Assembly: GCF_014640335.1 (NCBI RefSeq)
Contig: NZ_BMGT01000003.1
Coordinates: 231,149-295,148 of the forward strand
Reading direction: 5' to 3'
DNA: 64,000 bases
From: Edaphobacter dinghuensis
GTDB taxonomy: Bacteria > Acidobacteriota > Terriglobia > Terriglobales > Acidobacteriaceae
Below are positions 8,762 through 17,611 of this stretch, piece after piece (position 1 is the stretch's first letter; every line of letters begins with the position of its first letter). A program made the translations under genes and the position numbers. Below the pieces are notes generated by a model. The model searched no databases. It was not told the DNA's origin and saw only the letters and a program-made list of their open reading frames with translations.

Positions 8762-9379
8762 ATGAGTACAGCAGCCAACGAAACAACGAGCAGCGGCCGT
8801 CCGACTGCGGTTCCGCAAAAGAATGATCGCTATATCTTCGGCAGCCTGGACAGCTTTGGCAAAAACCAGGAGAAGCTGGAAGAGGTGAGCTGGGGGTATG
8901 ACCAGCCGGAGGGCATCGTTCTGGCGTCGCTCGACGGAGCCCTTAATTGGGTGAGAAAGAACTCCATCTGGCCCATGACGTTTGGCCTCGCCTGCTGCGC
9001 CATCGAGATGATGTCGATGGGCGGTTCGCGATACGACATCGCCCGCTTTGGAGCGGAGGTATTTCGCCCCTCGCCGCGTCAGAGCGACCTGATGATTATT
9101 GCCGGTCGCGTCTCGCAGAAGATGGCGCCTGTTATTCGTCGCCTCTATGAGCAAATGCCTGAACCTAAATGGGTTATATCTATGGGGGCATGTGCCACTT
9201 CGGGCGGTGTCTTCAATAATTATGCTTTGTTGCAGGGTGTCAATCAGGTGATCCCTGTCGACATTTATGTTCCCGGGTGCCCACCGCGTCCGGAGCAGTT
9301 GCTGTATGCCATCACGTTATTGCAGGAGAAGATTCAGCACGAGCGCGGCTCGCTGAAAAAGACTCTTAATTTGGCGTGA
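8762..9379 (+). CDS. nuoB: NADH-quinone oxidoreductase subunit B, isolated copy
   Basis: A 205-residue complex I subunit that carries iron-sulfur cluster N2, the last centre before quinone. The four N2 ligands are visible: the Cys78-Cys79 pair in LACCAIE, Cys144 in GACATSGG and Cys173 in PGCPPRPE. The family start is uncertain: ATG 8762 gives a normal-length protein, while ATG 8723 would add 13 residues. Unusually it stands alone: no nuoA, nuoC or nuoD flanks it, and the upstream gene is glnD. It may be a second copy or part of a dispersed nuo set. Confidence 0.93.
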   Translation: MSTAANETTSSGRPTAVPQKNDRYIFGSLDSFGKNQEKLEEVSWGYDQPEGIVLASLDGALNWVRKNSIWPMTFGLACCAIEMMSMGGSRYDIARFGAEVFRPSPRQSDLMIIAGRVSQKMAPVIRRLYEQMPEPKWVISMGACATSGGVFNNYALLQGVNQVIPVDIYVPGCPPRPEQLLYAITLLQEKIQHERGSLKKTLNLA

Positions 9380-9592
9380 TTCAAGGTTTACAGCTGATTA
9401 CTTGCAAGGTTCATTCCGGGAGATATCTAGGGTCTTTTAAGAATTACGGCTGGTAAAGTATTGAAAAGATAGTAGCCGAAAGTAGCTTTTAAACTGGTAC
9501 GGCTCACAACCAACGTAAGCTGTACTGAATCGAACTAAACTAAACGAGCCAATAGGCTTGCAAAATGAAAGATTTTTAGCGGAGGAAGTTCA
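9380..9592. other. Intergenic leader upstream of the OmpA-like gene
   Basis: These 213 bases are A/T-rich compared with their surroundings and hold no ORF. GGAGGAAG just before the ATG at 9593 is a strong ribosome-binding site, as expected for an abundant surface protein. I could not assign a promoter with confidence. Confidence 0.4.
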
Positions 9593-11215
9593 ATGGTTCA
9601 TCGCCCGTTTCGTAGTGTTGGCCGGTTCGTACTGGCTGCATGTGCAGTCAGCCTTGGAGTAGCCACTCTGGGCGCACAGACGCCCAGCACAACCGCCCCG
9701 ATGGGGCCTAACCCTTCGCGAGTGGATGTCTTCACCGGTTACTCGTACTTCGGAGCCCATGGACAGGTAAAGCCTGCGGGAATTAACTATTCTTCGATCG
9801 ATCTCGGGGCCATTGGTAGCGGCGCTTACTACTTCAATAAGTACTTCGGTGCCGAGGCAAACTTCGTTGCGCACCCGGACGGCAACAACGACGGCCTGTA
9901 CTCGGCCTCCGCTGGTCCGATCTTCCGCGCACCGATGCAGAACTTCACCCTCTTCGCGCATGGCCTGGTCGGCGGCGCCAAGCTGGGCGGCCCGAACAGC
10001 GAAGCCCCCTTCCCGTACCACGAGCCCTACACCTGGGGCCCGACCCTGACGGCCGGTGGCGGCATGGACTATGATCTGCCGTTCCTCAACAACCGCTTCT
10101 CGCTTCGTCTCTTCGAAGCAGACTATCGCTATATTCACACCAGCTTCGGCCCCTACACACCTCCCCCGACGGGCGGCGTCATGGGTGGTCGCGCGAACCT
10201 CAGCGGCGTGGATCTCAGCACCGGTATCGTGACGCACTTCGGCCATGTCATTCCGCCGCCGCCTGTCACCTACTCCTGCGCGGTCTCGCCTGCACAGGGC
10301 TACCCTGGCGATCCTCTGACCGTCACCGGCACCGCTCTGAACCTCAACCCCAAGAAGACGGCCACCTACAGCTGGACTGCTGACGGCGGCACGATCACCG
10401 GCACCTCCAACGTTGCCAACATCGACACCAAGAATGCTGCTCCCGGAACCTACACGGCCAAGGGCCACGTAACCGAGGGCAACAAGCCTGGCCAGATGGC
10501 AGATTGCTCGGCCCAGTACACGGTCGAAGCCTTCCAGCCGCCAACCATCAGCTGCTCGGCCAATCCTTCCACCTTGAATCCTGGAGATTCTTCCACGATT
10601 ACGGCAGAAGGCGTCAGCCCGCAGAACCGTCCTCTGACCTATAGCTACAGCGCCACCGAGGGTTCGGTCAGCGGCAACGGCAACACGGCAACCTTGAGCA
10701 CCGCCGGCGCAGCACCTGGCACCATTACCGTCACCTGCAACGTGGTTGACGATAAGGGTCAGACTGCATCGTCCACCACCAGCGTCACCATCGCCGCGCC
10801 GCCACCGCCGCCGGCACCTACGGTCAGCAGCCTCTGCTCGGTCAACTTCGAGCGTGACAAGCGCCGCCCGGTCCGTGTCGACAACGAAGGTAAGGCCTGC
10901 CTCGATGACGTGTCCCTCAAGCTGCAGCAGTCGTCGGATGCGAAGCTCGCACTCGTCGGCAATGCCGCCAGCACCGAGAAGCACGGTCCGAAGCTCGCTG
11001 CTGAGCGCGCTGTCAACACCAAGGACTACCTGGTCAAGGAGAAGGGCATTGATGCCAGCCGTATCTCGGTCTACACCGGTACTCAGGACGGTAAGACTGT
11101 GACGACGACCCTCATCCCTGCCGGCGCCACCATGGACAGCACTGGTATCACCGCTGTCGATGAGAGCGCACTTGCGGCTCCTGTCCGGCACCATGCTCGT
11201 CGCCACAAGAAGTAA
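9593..11215 (+). CDS. Outer-membrane beta-barrel protein with Ig-like repeats and OmpA-like C-terminus
   Basis: A 540-residue surface protein. The signal peptide (about 1-29, ending LGAQ) is followed by a beta-barrel region (about 40-220, FTGYSYFGAHG and AGGGMDYDLPF style strands), a PPPP linker, two Ig/PKD-like domains (about 228-313 and 318-400, each with a paired Cys pattern CAVSPAQG/DCSAQY and CSANPS/TCNVVD), a PPPPPAP linker, and a C-terminal OmpA-like region (LCSVNFERDKRRP, AERAVNTKDYLVKEKGID) that should bind peptidoglycan. The tail is basic (HHARRHKK). Role by family: tethering of the outer membrane to the wall. A strong terminator follows. Codon use strongly favours C-ending codons, suggesting high expression. 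Confidence 0.85.
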   Translation: MVHRPFRSVGRFVLAACAVSLGVATLGAQTPSTTAPMGPNPSRVDVFTGYSYFGAHGQVKPAGINYSSIDLGAIGSGAYYFNKYFGAEANFVAHPDGNNDGLYSASAGPIFRAPMQNFTLFAHGLVGGAKLGGPNSEAPFPYHEPYTWGPTLTAGGGMDYDLPFLNNRFSLRLFEADYRYIHTSFGPYTPPPTGGVMGGRANLSGVDLSTGIVTHFGHVIPPPPVTYSCAVSPAQGYPGDPLTVTGTALNLNPKKTATYSWTADGGTITGTSNVANIDTKNAAPGTYTAKGHVTEGNKPGQMADCSAQYTVEAFQPPTISCSANPSTLNPGDSSTITAEGVSPQNRPLTYSYSATEGSVSGNGNTATLSTAGAAPGTITVTCNVVDDKGQTASSTTSVTIAAPPPPPAPTVSSLCSVNFERDKRRPVRVDNEGKACLDDVSLKLQQSSDAKLALVGNAASTEKHGPKLAAERAVNTKDYLVKEKGIDASRISVYTGTQDGKTVTTTLIPAGATMDSTGITAVDESALAAPVRHHARRHKK

Positions 11216-11237
11216 CCACGAGCATGTAACCTAAGCC

Positions 11238-11271
11238 AAAGGCTGACTGGGATGATTCCCAGTCAGCCTTT
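11238..11271 (+). terminator. Intrinsic terminator after the OmpA-like gene
   Basis: A perfect 14-base inverted repeat (AAAGGCTGACTGGG / CCCAGTCAGCCTTT) around a 6-base loop, ending in TTTGTGTT. It sits 22 bases after the stop codon. Confidence 0.85.
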
Positions 11272-11331
11272 GTGTTGAGCGCGATTATCGCGCTACGGCT
11301 TATGCTTATAACATTGAACTTGTAGAACTGG

Positions 11332-13389
11332 ATGAATACGTTGACCCGACGCTACAGATTGCAAATCTTTTTCCTTGTATTGTTTCTTGCCTTCACCAGC
11401 CTGCGTGGCAACGCAGTCACCTGGTTGCCGTTTGGCCCGGATGGTGGGGACGCTCGATCATTGACAGCCGATCCGCAGGATCCTTCGCATCTGTACCTCG
11501 GCACTATGAATGGCTGGCTCTATGAGTCCCATAATCGCGGCAAGGATTGGAAACGACTGGCTCTTGTGGGTGGACGCAATAATTTGGCGCTGGATTCGGT
11601 TGTCCTGGACGAATCAAACCCTAAGCATATTTTGGTGGGTGCCTGGGTACCGGGTAGTCGCGACGGAGGCCTCTATAGCAGCAACGACGGCGGCATCACC
11701 TGGACTGGCAATAGTGATATGAAAGGCCAGTACATACTTGCTCTGGCCGCCTCTCCGTCCAATCCAAAGATCATTGTTGCTGGAACGTTGCTTGGGGTAT
11801 ACCAGTCAAGCGACAGTGGTGTTCACTGGAAACTCATCAGCCCCGAAGGTAGCAAAGAACTGCATGAAGTCGAATCGATAGCCATCGACCCAGTCAACCC
11901 GCAAATTATCTACGCCGGAACCTGGCACCTGCCATGGAAGACGACCGACGGTGGAGAGCACTGGAAGAACATCAAAGAAGGCATCATCGACGACTCTGAT
12001 GTATTCTCGATCATCGTCGATCCCAAACAGCCAGCTACTGTCTACGCCAGTGCCTGCTCCGGCATCTACAAGAGCGAAGATCAGGGCCTCAAGTTCCAGA
12101 AGATACAGGGTATTCCTTCCACTGCTCGCAGAACCCGTGTGCTGATGCAGGACCCGCAGCACCTGAACATCGTCTTCGCAGGAACCACAGAGGGCTTGTT
12201 CCGCTCGAGCGACTCCGGCAAATCATGGCTGCGTACGACCGAGCCTGACGTGATTGTCAATGATGTGTATGTCGACCCGGCAGACTCGAACCGCGTTCTT
12301 CTGGCGACGGACCGGGGCGGTGTACTGGCCAGCAACGATGGAGGCATGAGCTTCCTGCCTTCGAATAGCGGCTTCTCCTCGCGCCAGATCGTGGCCTATG
12401 TGCAGGATGACGAGCATCCGGCGACCATCTATGTCGGCGTGGTCAACGATAAGGAGTGGGGTGGCGTCTTCGTCAGCAACAATGGCGGACTGACATGGAG
12501 CCAGCTCAGCGCTGGCCTCAACGGCAGCGATGTCTTCAGCCTCGGGCAAGCCTCAGACGGAACGATCATTGCGGGTACTGCCCATGGTCTCTATCGGCTT
12601 CAGGGACAACTATGGAGCCGGGTCGATGACGTGAGCCTTCAGGCTGTAAGCCCGATACCGACAAAGAGGCCAGGCGCTCGACGGCTGGGCAGGGCAGTTG
12701 TTTCTCCTCGGCATCCTCACGCAGACCCCTTCGACGGCAGCGTCAATGCAATCGCGAGGTCGGGCGATACACTTTATGCCGCCACCACAGATGGCTTGTT
12801 GCAGAGTGTAACTGCGGGCCAGAACTGGGAGCTAACACCCGGACTGGGGCGTCAGAGCTGGCGGTATGTCGCCGCTGCGCGGTCGATGGCGGCAGTAGCC
12901 GATTTGAATAGCGTCTCGCTCTCGATGGATAACGGTAGGAAGTGGAAGACGGTAAACCTGCCTTCCCCAGTGACACAGCTTGCCGCTGTGGCAGTCGATG
13001 GGGTCGGCGGGCTGTGGGTGGGTGGCCGCGAAGGCGTCTTCTTCTCCGAAGACGAGGGCGCGACCTGGCACACCATGAGCCGATTCTCCATCCACGATGT
13101 CACCAATCTCTTCTACGATGCGCGAGAACAGCGCATTCTGATTACGGCCAATAACAAAAACACGATTGTCTATGCCGTGCATCTGCCCGACAGAAAAGTG
13201 CAGTACTGGAACGCAGGCTGGTCGCTTCGGATGGCCCGTCCCGTCGGAGATCATCTGGTAGGGGCAACCCTGTTTGACGGCATCGTGGTGCAGCCGCGCA
13301 TGGTGGCTTCAAAAGAGGTGTCCAGCAACACCGAGGCATCGACCACGCCGGAGACATCCGCAAAACCGGCGATCATCGCCCGGCCTTAG
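11332..13389 (+). CDS. Secreted BNR/sortilin-type beta-propeller protein
   Basis: A 685-residue exported protein. The N-terminal hydrophobic segment (about 9-24) is a signal peptide. The body is built of repeats with the BNR/Asp-box pattern: SHNRGKDW, SSNDGGITW, SSDSGVHW, TTDGGEHW, SEDQGLKF, SSDSGKSW, SNDGGMSF, SNNGGLTW and SEDEGATW, evenly spaced as in VPS10/sortilin or Ycf48-like propellers. The C-terminal end is a low-complexity Thr/Glu/Ala tail. Such proteins are often annotated as glycosyl hydrolase or photosystem II assembly-like, but no catalytic residues can be assigned; a binding or scaffolding role outside the cytoplasm is the safest reading. Confidence 0.8.
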   Translation: MNTLTRRYRLQIFFLVLFLAFTSLRGNAVTWLPFGPDGGDARSLTADPQDPSHLYLGTMNGWLYESHNRGKDWKRLALVGGRNNLALDSVVLDESNPKHILVGAWVPGSRDGGLYSSNDGGITWTGNSDMKGQYILALAASPSNPKIIVAGTLLGVYQSSDSGVHWKLISPEGSKELHEVESIAIDPVNPQIIYAGTWHLPWKTTDGGEHWKNIKEGIIDDSDVFSIIVDPKQPATVYASACSGIYKSEDQGLKFQKIQGIPSTARRTRVLMQDPQHLNIVFAGTTEGLFRSSDSGKSWLRTTEPDVIVNDVYVDPADSNRVLLATDRGGVLASNDGGMSFLPSNSGFSSRQIVAYVQDDEHPATIYVGVVNDKEWGGVFVSNNGGLTWSQLSAGLNGSDVFSLGQASDGTIIAGTAHGLYRLQGQLWSRVDDVSLQAVSPIPTKRPGARRLGRAVVSPRHPHADPFDGSVNAIARSGDTLYAATTDGLLQSVTAGQNWELTPGLGRQSWRYVAAARSMAAVADLNSVSLSMDNGRKWKTVNLPSPVTQLAAVAVDGVGGLWVGGREGVFFSEDEGATWHTMSRFSIHDVTNLFYDAREQRILITANNKNTIVYAVHLPDRKVQYWNAGWSLRMARPVGDHLVGATLFDGIVVQPRMVASKEVSSNTEASTTPETSAKPAIIARP

Positions 13390-13457
13390 ACCGGCATGAT
13401 CTGCCCTTCAGAGTCCTGTTACAGGAAAACCTGCTCTAGAAGGGATAGAATCGAAGG

Positions 13458-14609
13458 ATGAGCCTTTCATCGGCAGCAGCGCGCTCGCGACACTCTTTTC
13501 AGACAGACGATGCTTCTCTTCTCCCCATCGCGGAGAAGGTGCAGCGTGGCGAACGGCTCAGCTTTGATGACGGTGTCACCCTCTATCGCAGCGGCGACAT
13601 TCTGGCGATCGGCTGGCTGGCTAACCTCGTTCGCGAACGGCTGCACGGCGATCTGGCTTACTTCAACGTCAATCGCCACATCAACCCCACCAACGTCTGC
13701 GTTGCCTCCTGCCGCCTATGCGCCTTTGGGCGCAAGAAGGGCGAGGTCGGAACCTACACCATGGCGCTTGAAGAGGCGTGGGAGACGGCCGGCTCCGGGT
13801 ACTCCGAGGCTATCACTGAGTTTCATATCGTCGGCGGACTGCACCCCGACCTGCCATTTGAATACTTCATGGACCTGGTGCGTGGGCTCAAGCAGCGCTT
13901 TCCCAAGGTCCACATCAAGGCGTTCACGATGGTCGAGGTTGCATTTCTCGCCAAGCGTGGCAAGATGACCATTCCTGAGACCTTGCAGCGCATGAAGGAC
14001 GCAGGGGTCGACTCCATGCCTGGTGGCGGAGCAGAGATCTTTGCCGATCGCGTCCGGCACATCATCTGCGATCACAAGATCGACGGCGGCGAGTGGCTGG
14101 AGACTGCCAAGACGGCCCACCAGTTGGGGCTGCGCTCCAACGCGACCATGCTCTACGGCCACGTTGAGAACGACGAAGATCGTGTCGACCACATGGTGAG
14201 ACTGCGCGCCGTGCAGGATGAGACTGGCGGCTTCCAGACCTTTATTCCTTTGGCGTTTCATCCTGACCACACCGCGCTTGCGCATATTCCGCGCACGACC
14301 GGTGTGCTCGACATCAAGCAGATCGCTATCGGTCGCCTGATGCTCGACAACTTCTCCCACATCAAGAGCTACTGGCAGATGGTGTCGCCGAAGATGGCGC
14401 AGATCGCGTTGCGCTTCGGAGCTGACGATATCGACGGCACTGTCGTCGAAGAGAAGATCTATCATGAGGCTGGAGCGACGACTCCGCAGGGTATGCGCCG
14501 CGCTGACCTCATCCGCCTGATTACCGAGGCGGGTCGTGTGCCCTTCGAGCGTGACACCCTGTACCGGGCTGTGACGCGAAGCGAAGACACGTTTACCGTT
14601 GCCGTCTAA
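13458..14609 (+). CDS. mqnE: Aminofutalosine synthase, radical SAM
   Basis: A 383-residue radical SAM enzyme of the futalosine route to menaquinone. It joins 3-[(1-carboxyvinyl)oxy]benzoate to SAM-derived adenosyl to give 6-amino-6-deoxyfutalosine. The 4Fe-4S motif CVASCRLC is at Cys81, Cys85, Cys88, the CxxxCxxC spacing of the family. GGLHPDLPFEYF, GVDSMPGGGAEIF and the C-terminal QIALRFGADDIDGT are typical of MqnE rather than the related cyclase MqnC. GAAGG just before the ATG is the ribosome-binding site. No other mqn gene lies nearby. Confidence 0.92.
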   Translation: MSLSSAAARSRHSFQTDDASLLPIAEKVQRGERLSFDDGVTLYRSGDILAIGWLANLVRERLHGDLAYFNVNRHINPTNVCVASCRLCAFGRKKGEVGTYTMALEEAWETAGSGYSEAITEFHIVGGLHPDLPFEYFMDLVRGLKQRFPKVHIKAFTMVEVAFLAKRGKMTIPETLQRMKDAGVDSMPGGGAEIFADRVRHIICDHKIDGGEWLETAKTAHQLGLRSNATMLYGHVENDEDRVDHMVRLRAVQDETGGFQTFIPLAFHPDHTALAHIPRTTGVLDIKQIAIGRLMLDNFSHIKSYWQMVSPKMAQIALRFGADDIDGTVVEEKIYHEAGATTPQGMRRADLIRLITEAGRVPFERDTLYRAVTRSEDTFTVAV

Positions 14610-14886
14610 GCAGAGGCCGGATCAGTAAAAGCGGGCGCAACTACAGACCAAAGTACAGATGCGCTCTCGCGCCTTACGTAGTGCGCTCATTAGCATCTCT
14701 GCAAATCTTTTACATTCTTGTAATAGATTGCAGGAAAAGTTTTTCCTAAAAAGTCGCGGTCTTCGCCATTTCCCATAGAAAATCCATCAATTTTTCTTGC
14801 TTTGCTGTTTGGCAACTTACTTGCTTTCATCTATCCCGTACACACATATTCGATCTGATCGCCTGCATCCAGGGGCGCACAAGATC

Positions 14887-15066
14887 TTAATCATTGGTCT
14901 TTAGCAGCTTGCCTTCGTGGTGAGCCGAGGAGAACCGCGCAACAAAGTGCAAGCCACGCTTCAGGTATAAGCAGCAAATATCTTCGTAGGGCCGGTGGTA
15001 TGTCGTTGCAGCAAAGTTATGCCGATCGCGGTAGTAGAGATGCTCGCAGGCCACCACGATCGGCAT
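14887..15066 (-). CDS. Doubtful small ORF of 59 residues
   Basis: An ATG at 15066 (or a TTG at 15084) opens a frame to a TAA at 14887. The product would be His/Tyr/Cys-rich (YYRDRHN, YHRPYEDICCLYLKRG) and soluble. The start lies inside a long inverted repeat and no good Shine-Dalgarno is seen. No family is recognised. It is recorded because the gap has no other content. Confidence 0.25.
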   Translation of the reverse strand: MPIVVACEHLYYRDRHNFAATTYHRPYEDICCLYLKRGLHFVARFSSAHHEGKLLKTND

Positions 15067-15067
15067 A
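15018..15067. repeat. Inverted repeat upstream of a small membrane protein
   Basis: TATGCCGATCG (15018-15028) and CGATCGGCATA (15057-15067) are exact 11-base inverted arms separated by 28 bases. The structure ends 45 bases before the ATG of the 32-residue protein at 15112 and could be a protein-binding site or an mRNA hairpin in its leader. Confidence 0.55.
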
Positions 15068-15111
15068 GCAGGGACTCGCTTCAAGTCGCATGTTCATCAG
15101 TAGGAGGCATT

Positions 15112-15210
15112 ATGTACCTCTTGTTTATCCCATCCCTGCTTGCGGTTGTCGTTATCGGTTTTATTCAGCTTCGTGATCAGTTTGCGCTTGCAAAATCAAA
15201 GAAAGACTAA
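15112..15210 (+). CDS. 32-residue single-pass membrane protein
   Basis: AGGAGGCATT stands immediately before the ATG at 15112, the best ribosome-binding site in this region. The product has one hydrophobic helix (residues 2-17, MYLLFIPSLLAVVVIGF), then IQLRDQF and a basic end KSKKD: a typical small inner-membrane protein with its tail in the cytoplasm. The size and form recall small subunits or regulators such as KdpF or CydX, but no partner complex is encoded nearby, so no function is assigned. A terminator hairpin follows at 15283. Confidence 0.6.
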   Translation: MYLLFIPSLLAVVVIGFIQLRDQFALAKSKKD

Positions 15211-15282
15211 CACTCCGGGCCAGCCGCATTCGTCTTACTTACCGCCCCAAACCCAGGTCTGTACGGATCGGTAAGTAGCAAA

Positions 15283-15311
15283 AGGAGCCGGATGCCATAG
15301 CCCCGGCTCCT
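15283..15311. terminator. Hairpin terminator between convergent genes
   Basis: AGGAGCCGG and CCGGCTCCT (9-base stem, 11-base loop) are followed by TTTT on the minus strand and CTTTG on the plus strand. It can serve the minus-strand GH42 gene (15332 end) and the plus-strand small gene. Confidence 0.7.
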
Positions 15312-15331
15312 CTTTGCTCATGCGGTTAGAT

Positions 15332-17419
15332 TTATTTTGCTTGCAGCACGGCCACCCCATAGTGATCGAGCGATACGGTGTGTACCTCTTTGTCATGAAG
15401 CACGTCACGCATCTCAGCGGGCAGAGTGACGGTTTGCGTTGCTTTATTGAAGTTGACGAGGATGAAGACCTTCTTCCCATCTCCCTCGCGCGGATAGACA
15501 TCGACACCGGCAGGTACAGGCCCAAACGCCGCTGTAACCCCGCTGGTCTCCGCCATCCACTTTGCAGCCTTCAGCATCGTCGCCTCATCCATCCATGCGC
15601 CGATATAGGTGATCTGGCCTTTGCCCACCTTACGAGTAATGGCGGCGGGCTGGCCGTCGAGCCAGCCATTGCTCTTGCCATAGCGCATCAGCACCTTCGT
15701 ATCCGGTGCTGAGACGCTAAGTTGTTCCGCCCATATCTTCGAGGTGGTGTCACCCCATACTCCGTTTACAGGAACCGTGTCCTCAGGTTTGTCGTCGATT
15801 GCGTAGAACTGATCTACCCTCCCTCCGAGCAGTTGGGCCAGCGGGCCGGGCTCGCGCTCCGGCCACAGCCCGTTGTCTTCGTTCTTCATCCCGCTGCGCT
15901 GTCCCAGAACAAGATGCCCGCCGTTTTTTACATAGGCGATCAGGTTTTCGGCTTCGGCCTTTGAGATCACCTCAAGCCCCGGCGCAACAACAAGCTTGTA
16001 GCTATCGAGCCGTGTCGTTGGCGGAACGATGTCGATCGACTGTGCGACCTCGCGCAGAGGCTTGTAGTAGCTCACAATCTGCGTGACTGGATCGAATGCC
16101 TGATTGTGCCGCTGCCAGTTAATGGCCCATCGACTGTCATAGGAGTGAAGAATTGCAACCTGCGAATGAACGCTGGTTCCGGCCAGCGCCGGACCGGCCT
16201 TGGCAAACTCTTTCCCGATCTGCGCAACTTCGGAGTAGACCGGAACCGGCGTTCCATCGGCACCGAGCAGCGTGCCATGCAGCTCTTCCTGACCATTCAG
16301 GTCAGAACGCCACTGCCAGTAGCTCACCGCATCCGCGCCATGACCGACATCGTGCCACGCCATCGCGCGAACCTCGCCCTTATCGAGCATACTGTTTACG
16401 GGAGCCCAGTTTACAAAGCCGGGCTGTGTCTCCATTACCCAGAAGTTCTTGCGCAGAAATCCTCGCGTCAGATCATGCGCTGCGCCATTGCGATACGGAT
16501 CGAGATGACCGCGTCCAACATAGTCATCCCACGATGCAAGATCGAGGTCCTGCGATACCGTGTAGTGATCGTAGCCATCGAACCAGCCCATCATATTCGT
16601 CGTGATGAATTGCCGTGCGTCGCTGTTGGCGCGAATCACATCGAGCTGATTTTTCTGGTAGCTCCTGTAGGTGTCCGAGACAAATCTCTTCCAACTGAGT
16701 AGAAGGCCAGGATTGCCGTACTTTTCTTCGATGGGAATCTGAGACCAGTCCGAATAGGTCTCACTCCAGTAGGCGGTCGTCCAGCGCTCATTCAAGTTAT
16801 CGAGTGTTCCGTAGCGTGCCTTCAGCCAGTCCTGAAATTGCTTTTGCACATCGGGACCATACGACTCCGCTGCGTACTCGTTGTCGATCTGCCAGCCAAT
16901 GACATTGGGGTTGTGACCATAGCGTTGTGCCATCTTCTCGGCAATACCGCGGCACAGTTCGCGATACTTTGGATTGGCCCAATTGAACTGCTCGCGGTTG
17001 CCATGCTCGTCTGGCCGCCCGTCTTCCTTGATGCGCAGCGTCTCCGGATACTTCTGCGTCAACCACGCAGGAGGAGCAGCCGTAGGTGTTCCCAGCACGA
17101 CAAAAATGTGGTGCTTCGCAGCGTCGGCGATGGCATGGTCCACCCAGTCGAACTTGTACACGCCTTCCTCAGGCTCAATCGACGACCACGCAAACTCTGT
17201 GATGCGCACAAAGCGAATTCCGGCCTGCTGCATCAGCGTGAGATCGGCGTCCCAACGCGATTCAGGCCATTGCTCCGGATACCATGCGGTGCCAAGATAA
17301 ATCGGCGGTTGTGCGTCGGGCTGAGATTGCGGTTGTGCCTGAGCGTGCGTGCTCAGGGCAGAGAAGATGAAAAGCGTTACAAAGGCAAGTGGAAGGAGTT
17401 TGCGAATCGTCTGCATCAT
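15332..17419 (-). CDS. Secreted beta-galactosidase, GH42 family
   Basis: A 695-residue glycosidase with a signal peptide (about 1-29, ending THAQAQ). The GH42 TIM barrel begins at YLGTAWYPEQWPESRW; the acid/base Glu is in WQIDNEYA (Glu181) and the nucleophile Glu in VMETQPG (Glu330). A trimerisation-type domain (about 400-610, VAPGLEVISK, GGHLVLGQRSG) and a C-terminal beta domain follow. GH42 enzymes release galactose, and some release arabinose, from beta-linked galactans and oligosaccharides. With a signal peptide this one probably acts on pectic side chains in the periplasm (inference). It is monocistronic with its own terminator. Confidence 0.92.
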   Translation of the reverse strand: MMQTIRKLLPLAFVTLFIFSALSTHAQAQPQSQPDAQPPIYLGTAWYPEQWPESRWDADLTLMQQAGIRFVRITEFAWSSIEPEEGVYKFDWVDHAIADAAKHHIFVVLGTPTAAPPAWLTQKYPETLRIKEDGRPDEHGNREQFNWANPKYRELCRGIAEKMAQRYGHNPNVIGWQIDNEYAAESYGPDVQKQFQDWLKARYGTLDNLNERWTTAYWSETYSDWSQIPIEEKYGNPGLLLSWKRFVSDTYRSYQKNQLDVIRANSDARQFITTNMMGWFDGYDHYTVSQDLDLASWDDYVGRGHLDPYRNGAAHDLTRGFLRKNFWVMETQPGFVNWAPVNSMLDKGEVRAMAWHDVGHGADAVSYWQWRSDLNGQEELHGTLLGADGTPVPVYSEVAQIGKEFAKAGPALAGTSVHSQVAILHSYDSRWAINWQRHNQAFDPVTQIVSYYKPLREVAQSIDIVPPTTRLDSYKLVVAPGLEVISKAEAENLIAYVKNGGHLVLGQRSGMKNEDNGLWPEREPGPLAQLLGGRVDQFYAIDDKPEDTVPVNGVWGDTTSKIWAEQLSVSAPDTKVLMRYGKSNGWLDGQPAAITRKVGKGQITYIGAWMDEATMLKAAKWMAETSGVTAAFGPVPAGVDVYPREGDGKKVFILVNFNKATQTVTLPAEMRDVLHDKEVHTVSLDHYGVAVLQAK

Positions 17420-17565
17420 ATTTTCTCCGGAGGAGCCAGCTGTGCGCGGAGGCCAAAATTCGCATCAATGCTGACGAACCCATACTAATCGCAATTCGCT
17501 GTGTACGGTGCGAAGCAAGAAGTCATTCATCTACCGGGGAGGTATAGCGAGTTTGCAGACAATAA

Positions 17566-17593
17566 AAATGGGCGCTACTAGTAGCGCCCATTT
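17566..17593. terminator. 28-base perfect palindrome, terminator of the DUF4142 gene
   Basis: AAATGGGCGCTACT/AGTAGCGCCCATTT is a perfect palindrome with no loop bases, flanked by A-runs on the left so that the minus-strand transcript ends in U residues. It lies 19 bases beyond the 3' end of the DUF4142 gene. Confidence 0.75.
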
Positions 17594-17611
17594 GCGGATG
17601 TTCAGCATGTT

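Larger units (their letters stand above)
14610..15111. other. 500-base gap after mqnE with hairpins and no clear gene
   Basis: Mostly A/T-rich non-coding sequence. It contains a short hairpin AGGAAAA/TTTTCCT near 14733-14748 and a larger inverted repeat at 15018-15067 (listed separately). A small minus-strand ORF (14887-15066) is possible. No tRNA, IS element or promoter could be assigned. Confidence 0.5.

Noticed and set aside
9590..11206. A 538-codon ORF antisense to the OmpA-like gene
   Set aside because: It mirrors the real gene codon for codon; strong C-ending codon use removes stops on the other strand. It has no ribosome site and its translation is Gly/Val/Arg/Asp-rich without domain pattern.
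14640..14760. Possible tRNA or small RNA in the gap after mqnE
   Set aside because: No cloverleaf, T-loop consensus or terminator could be found by eye.
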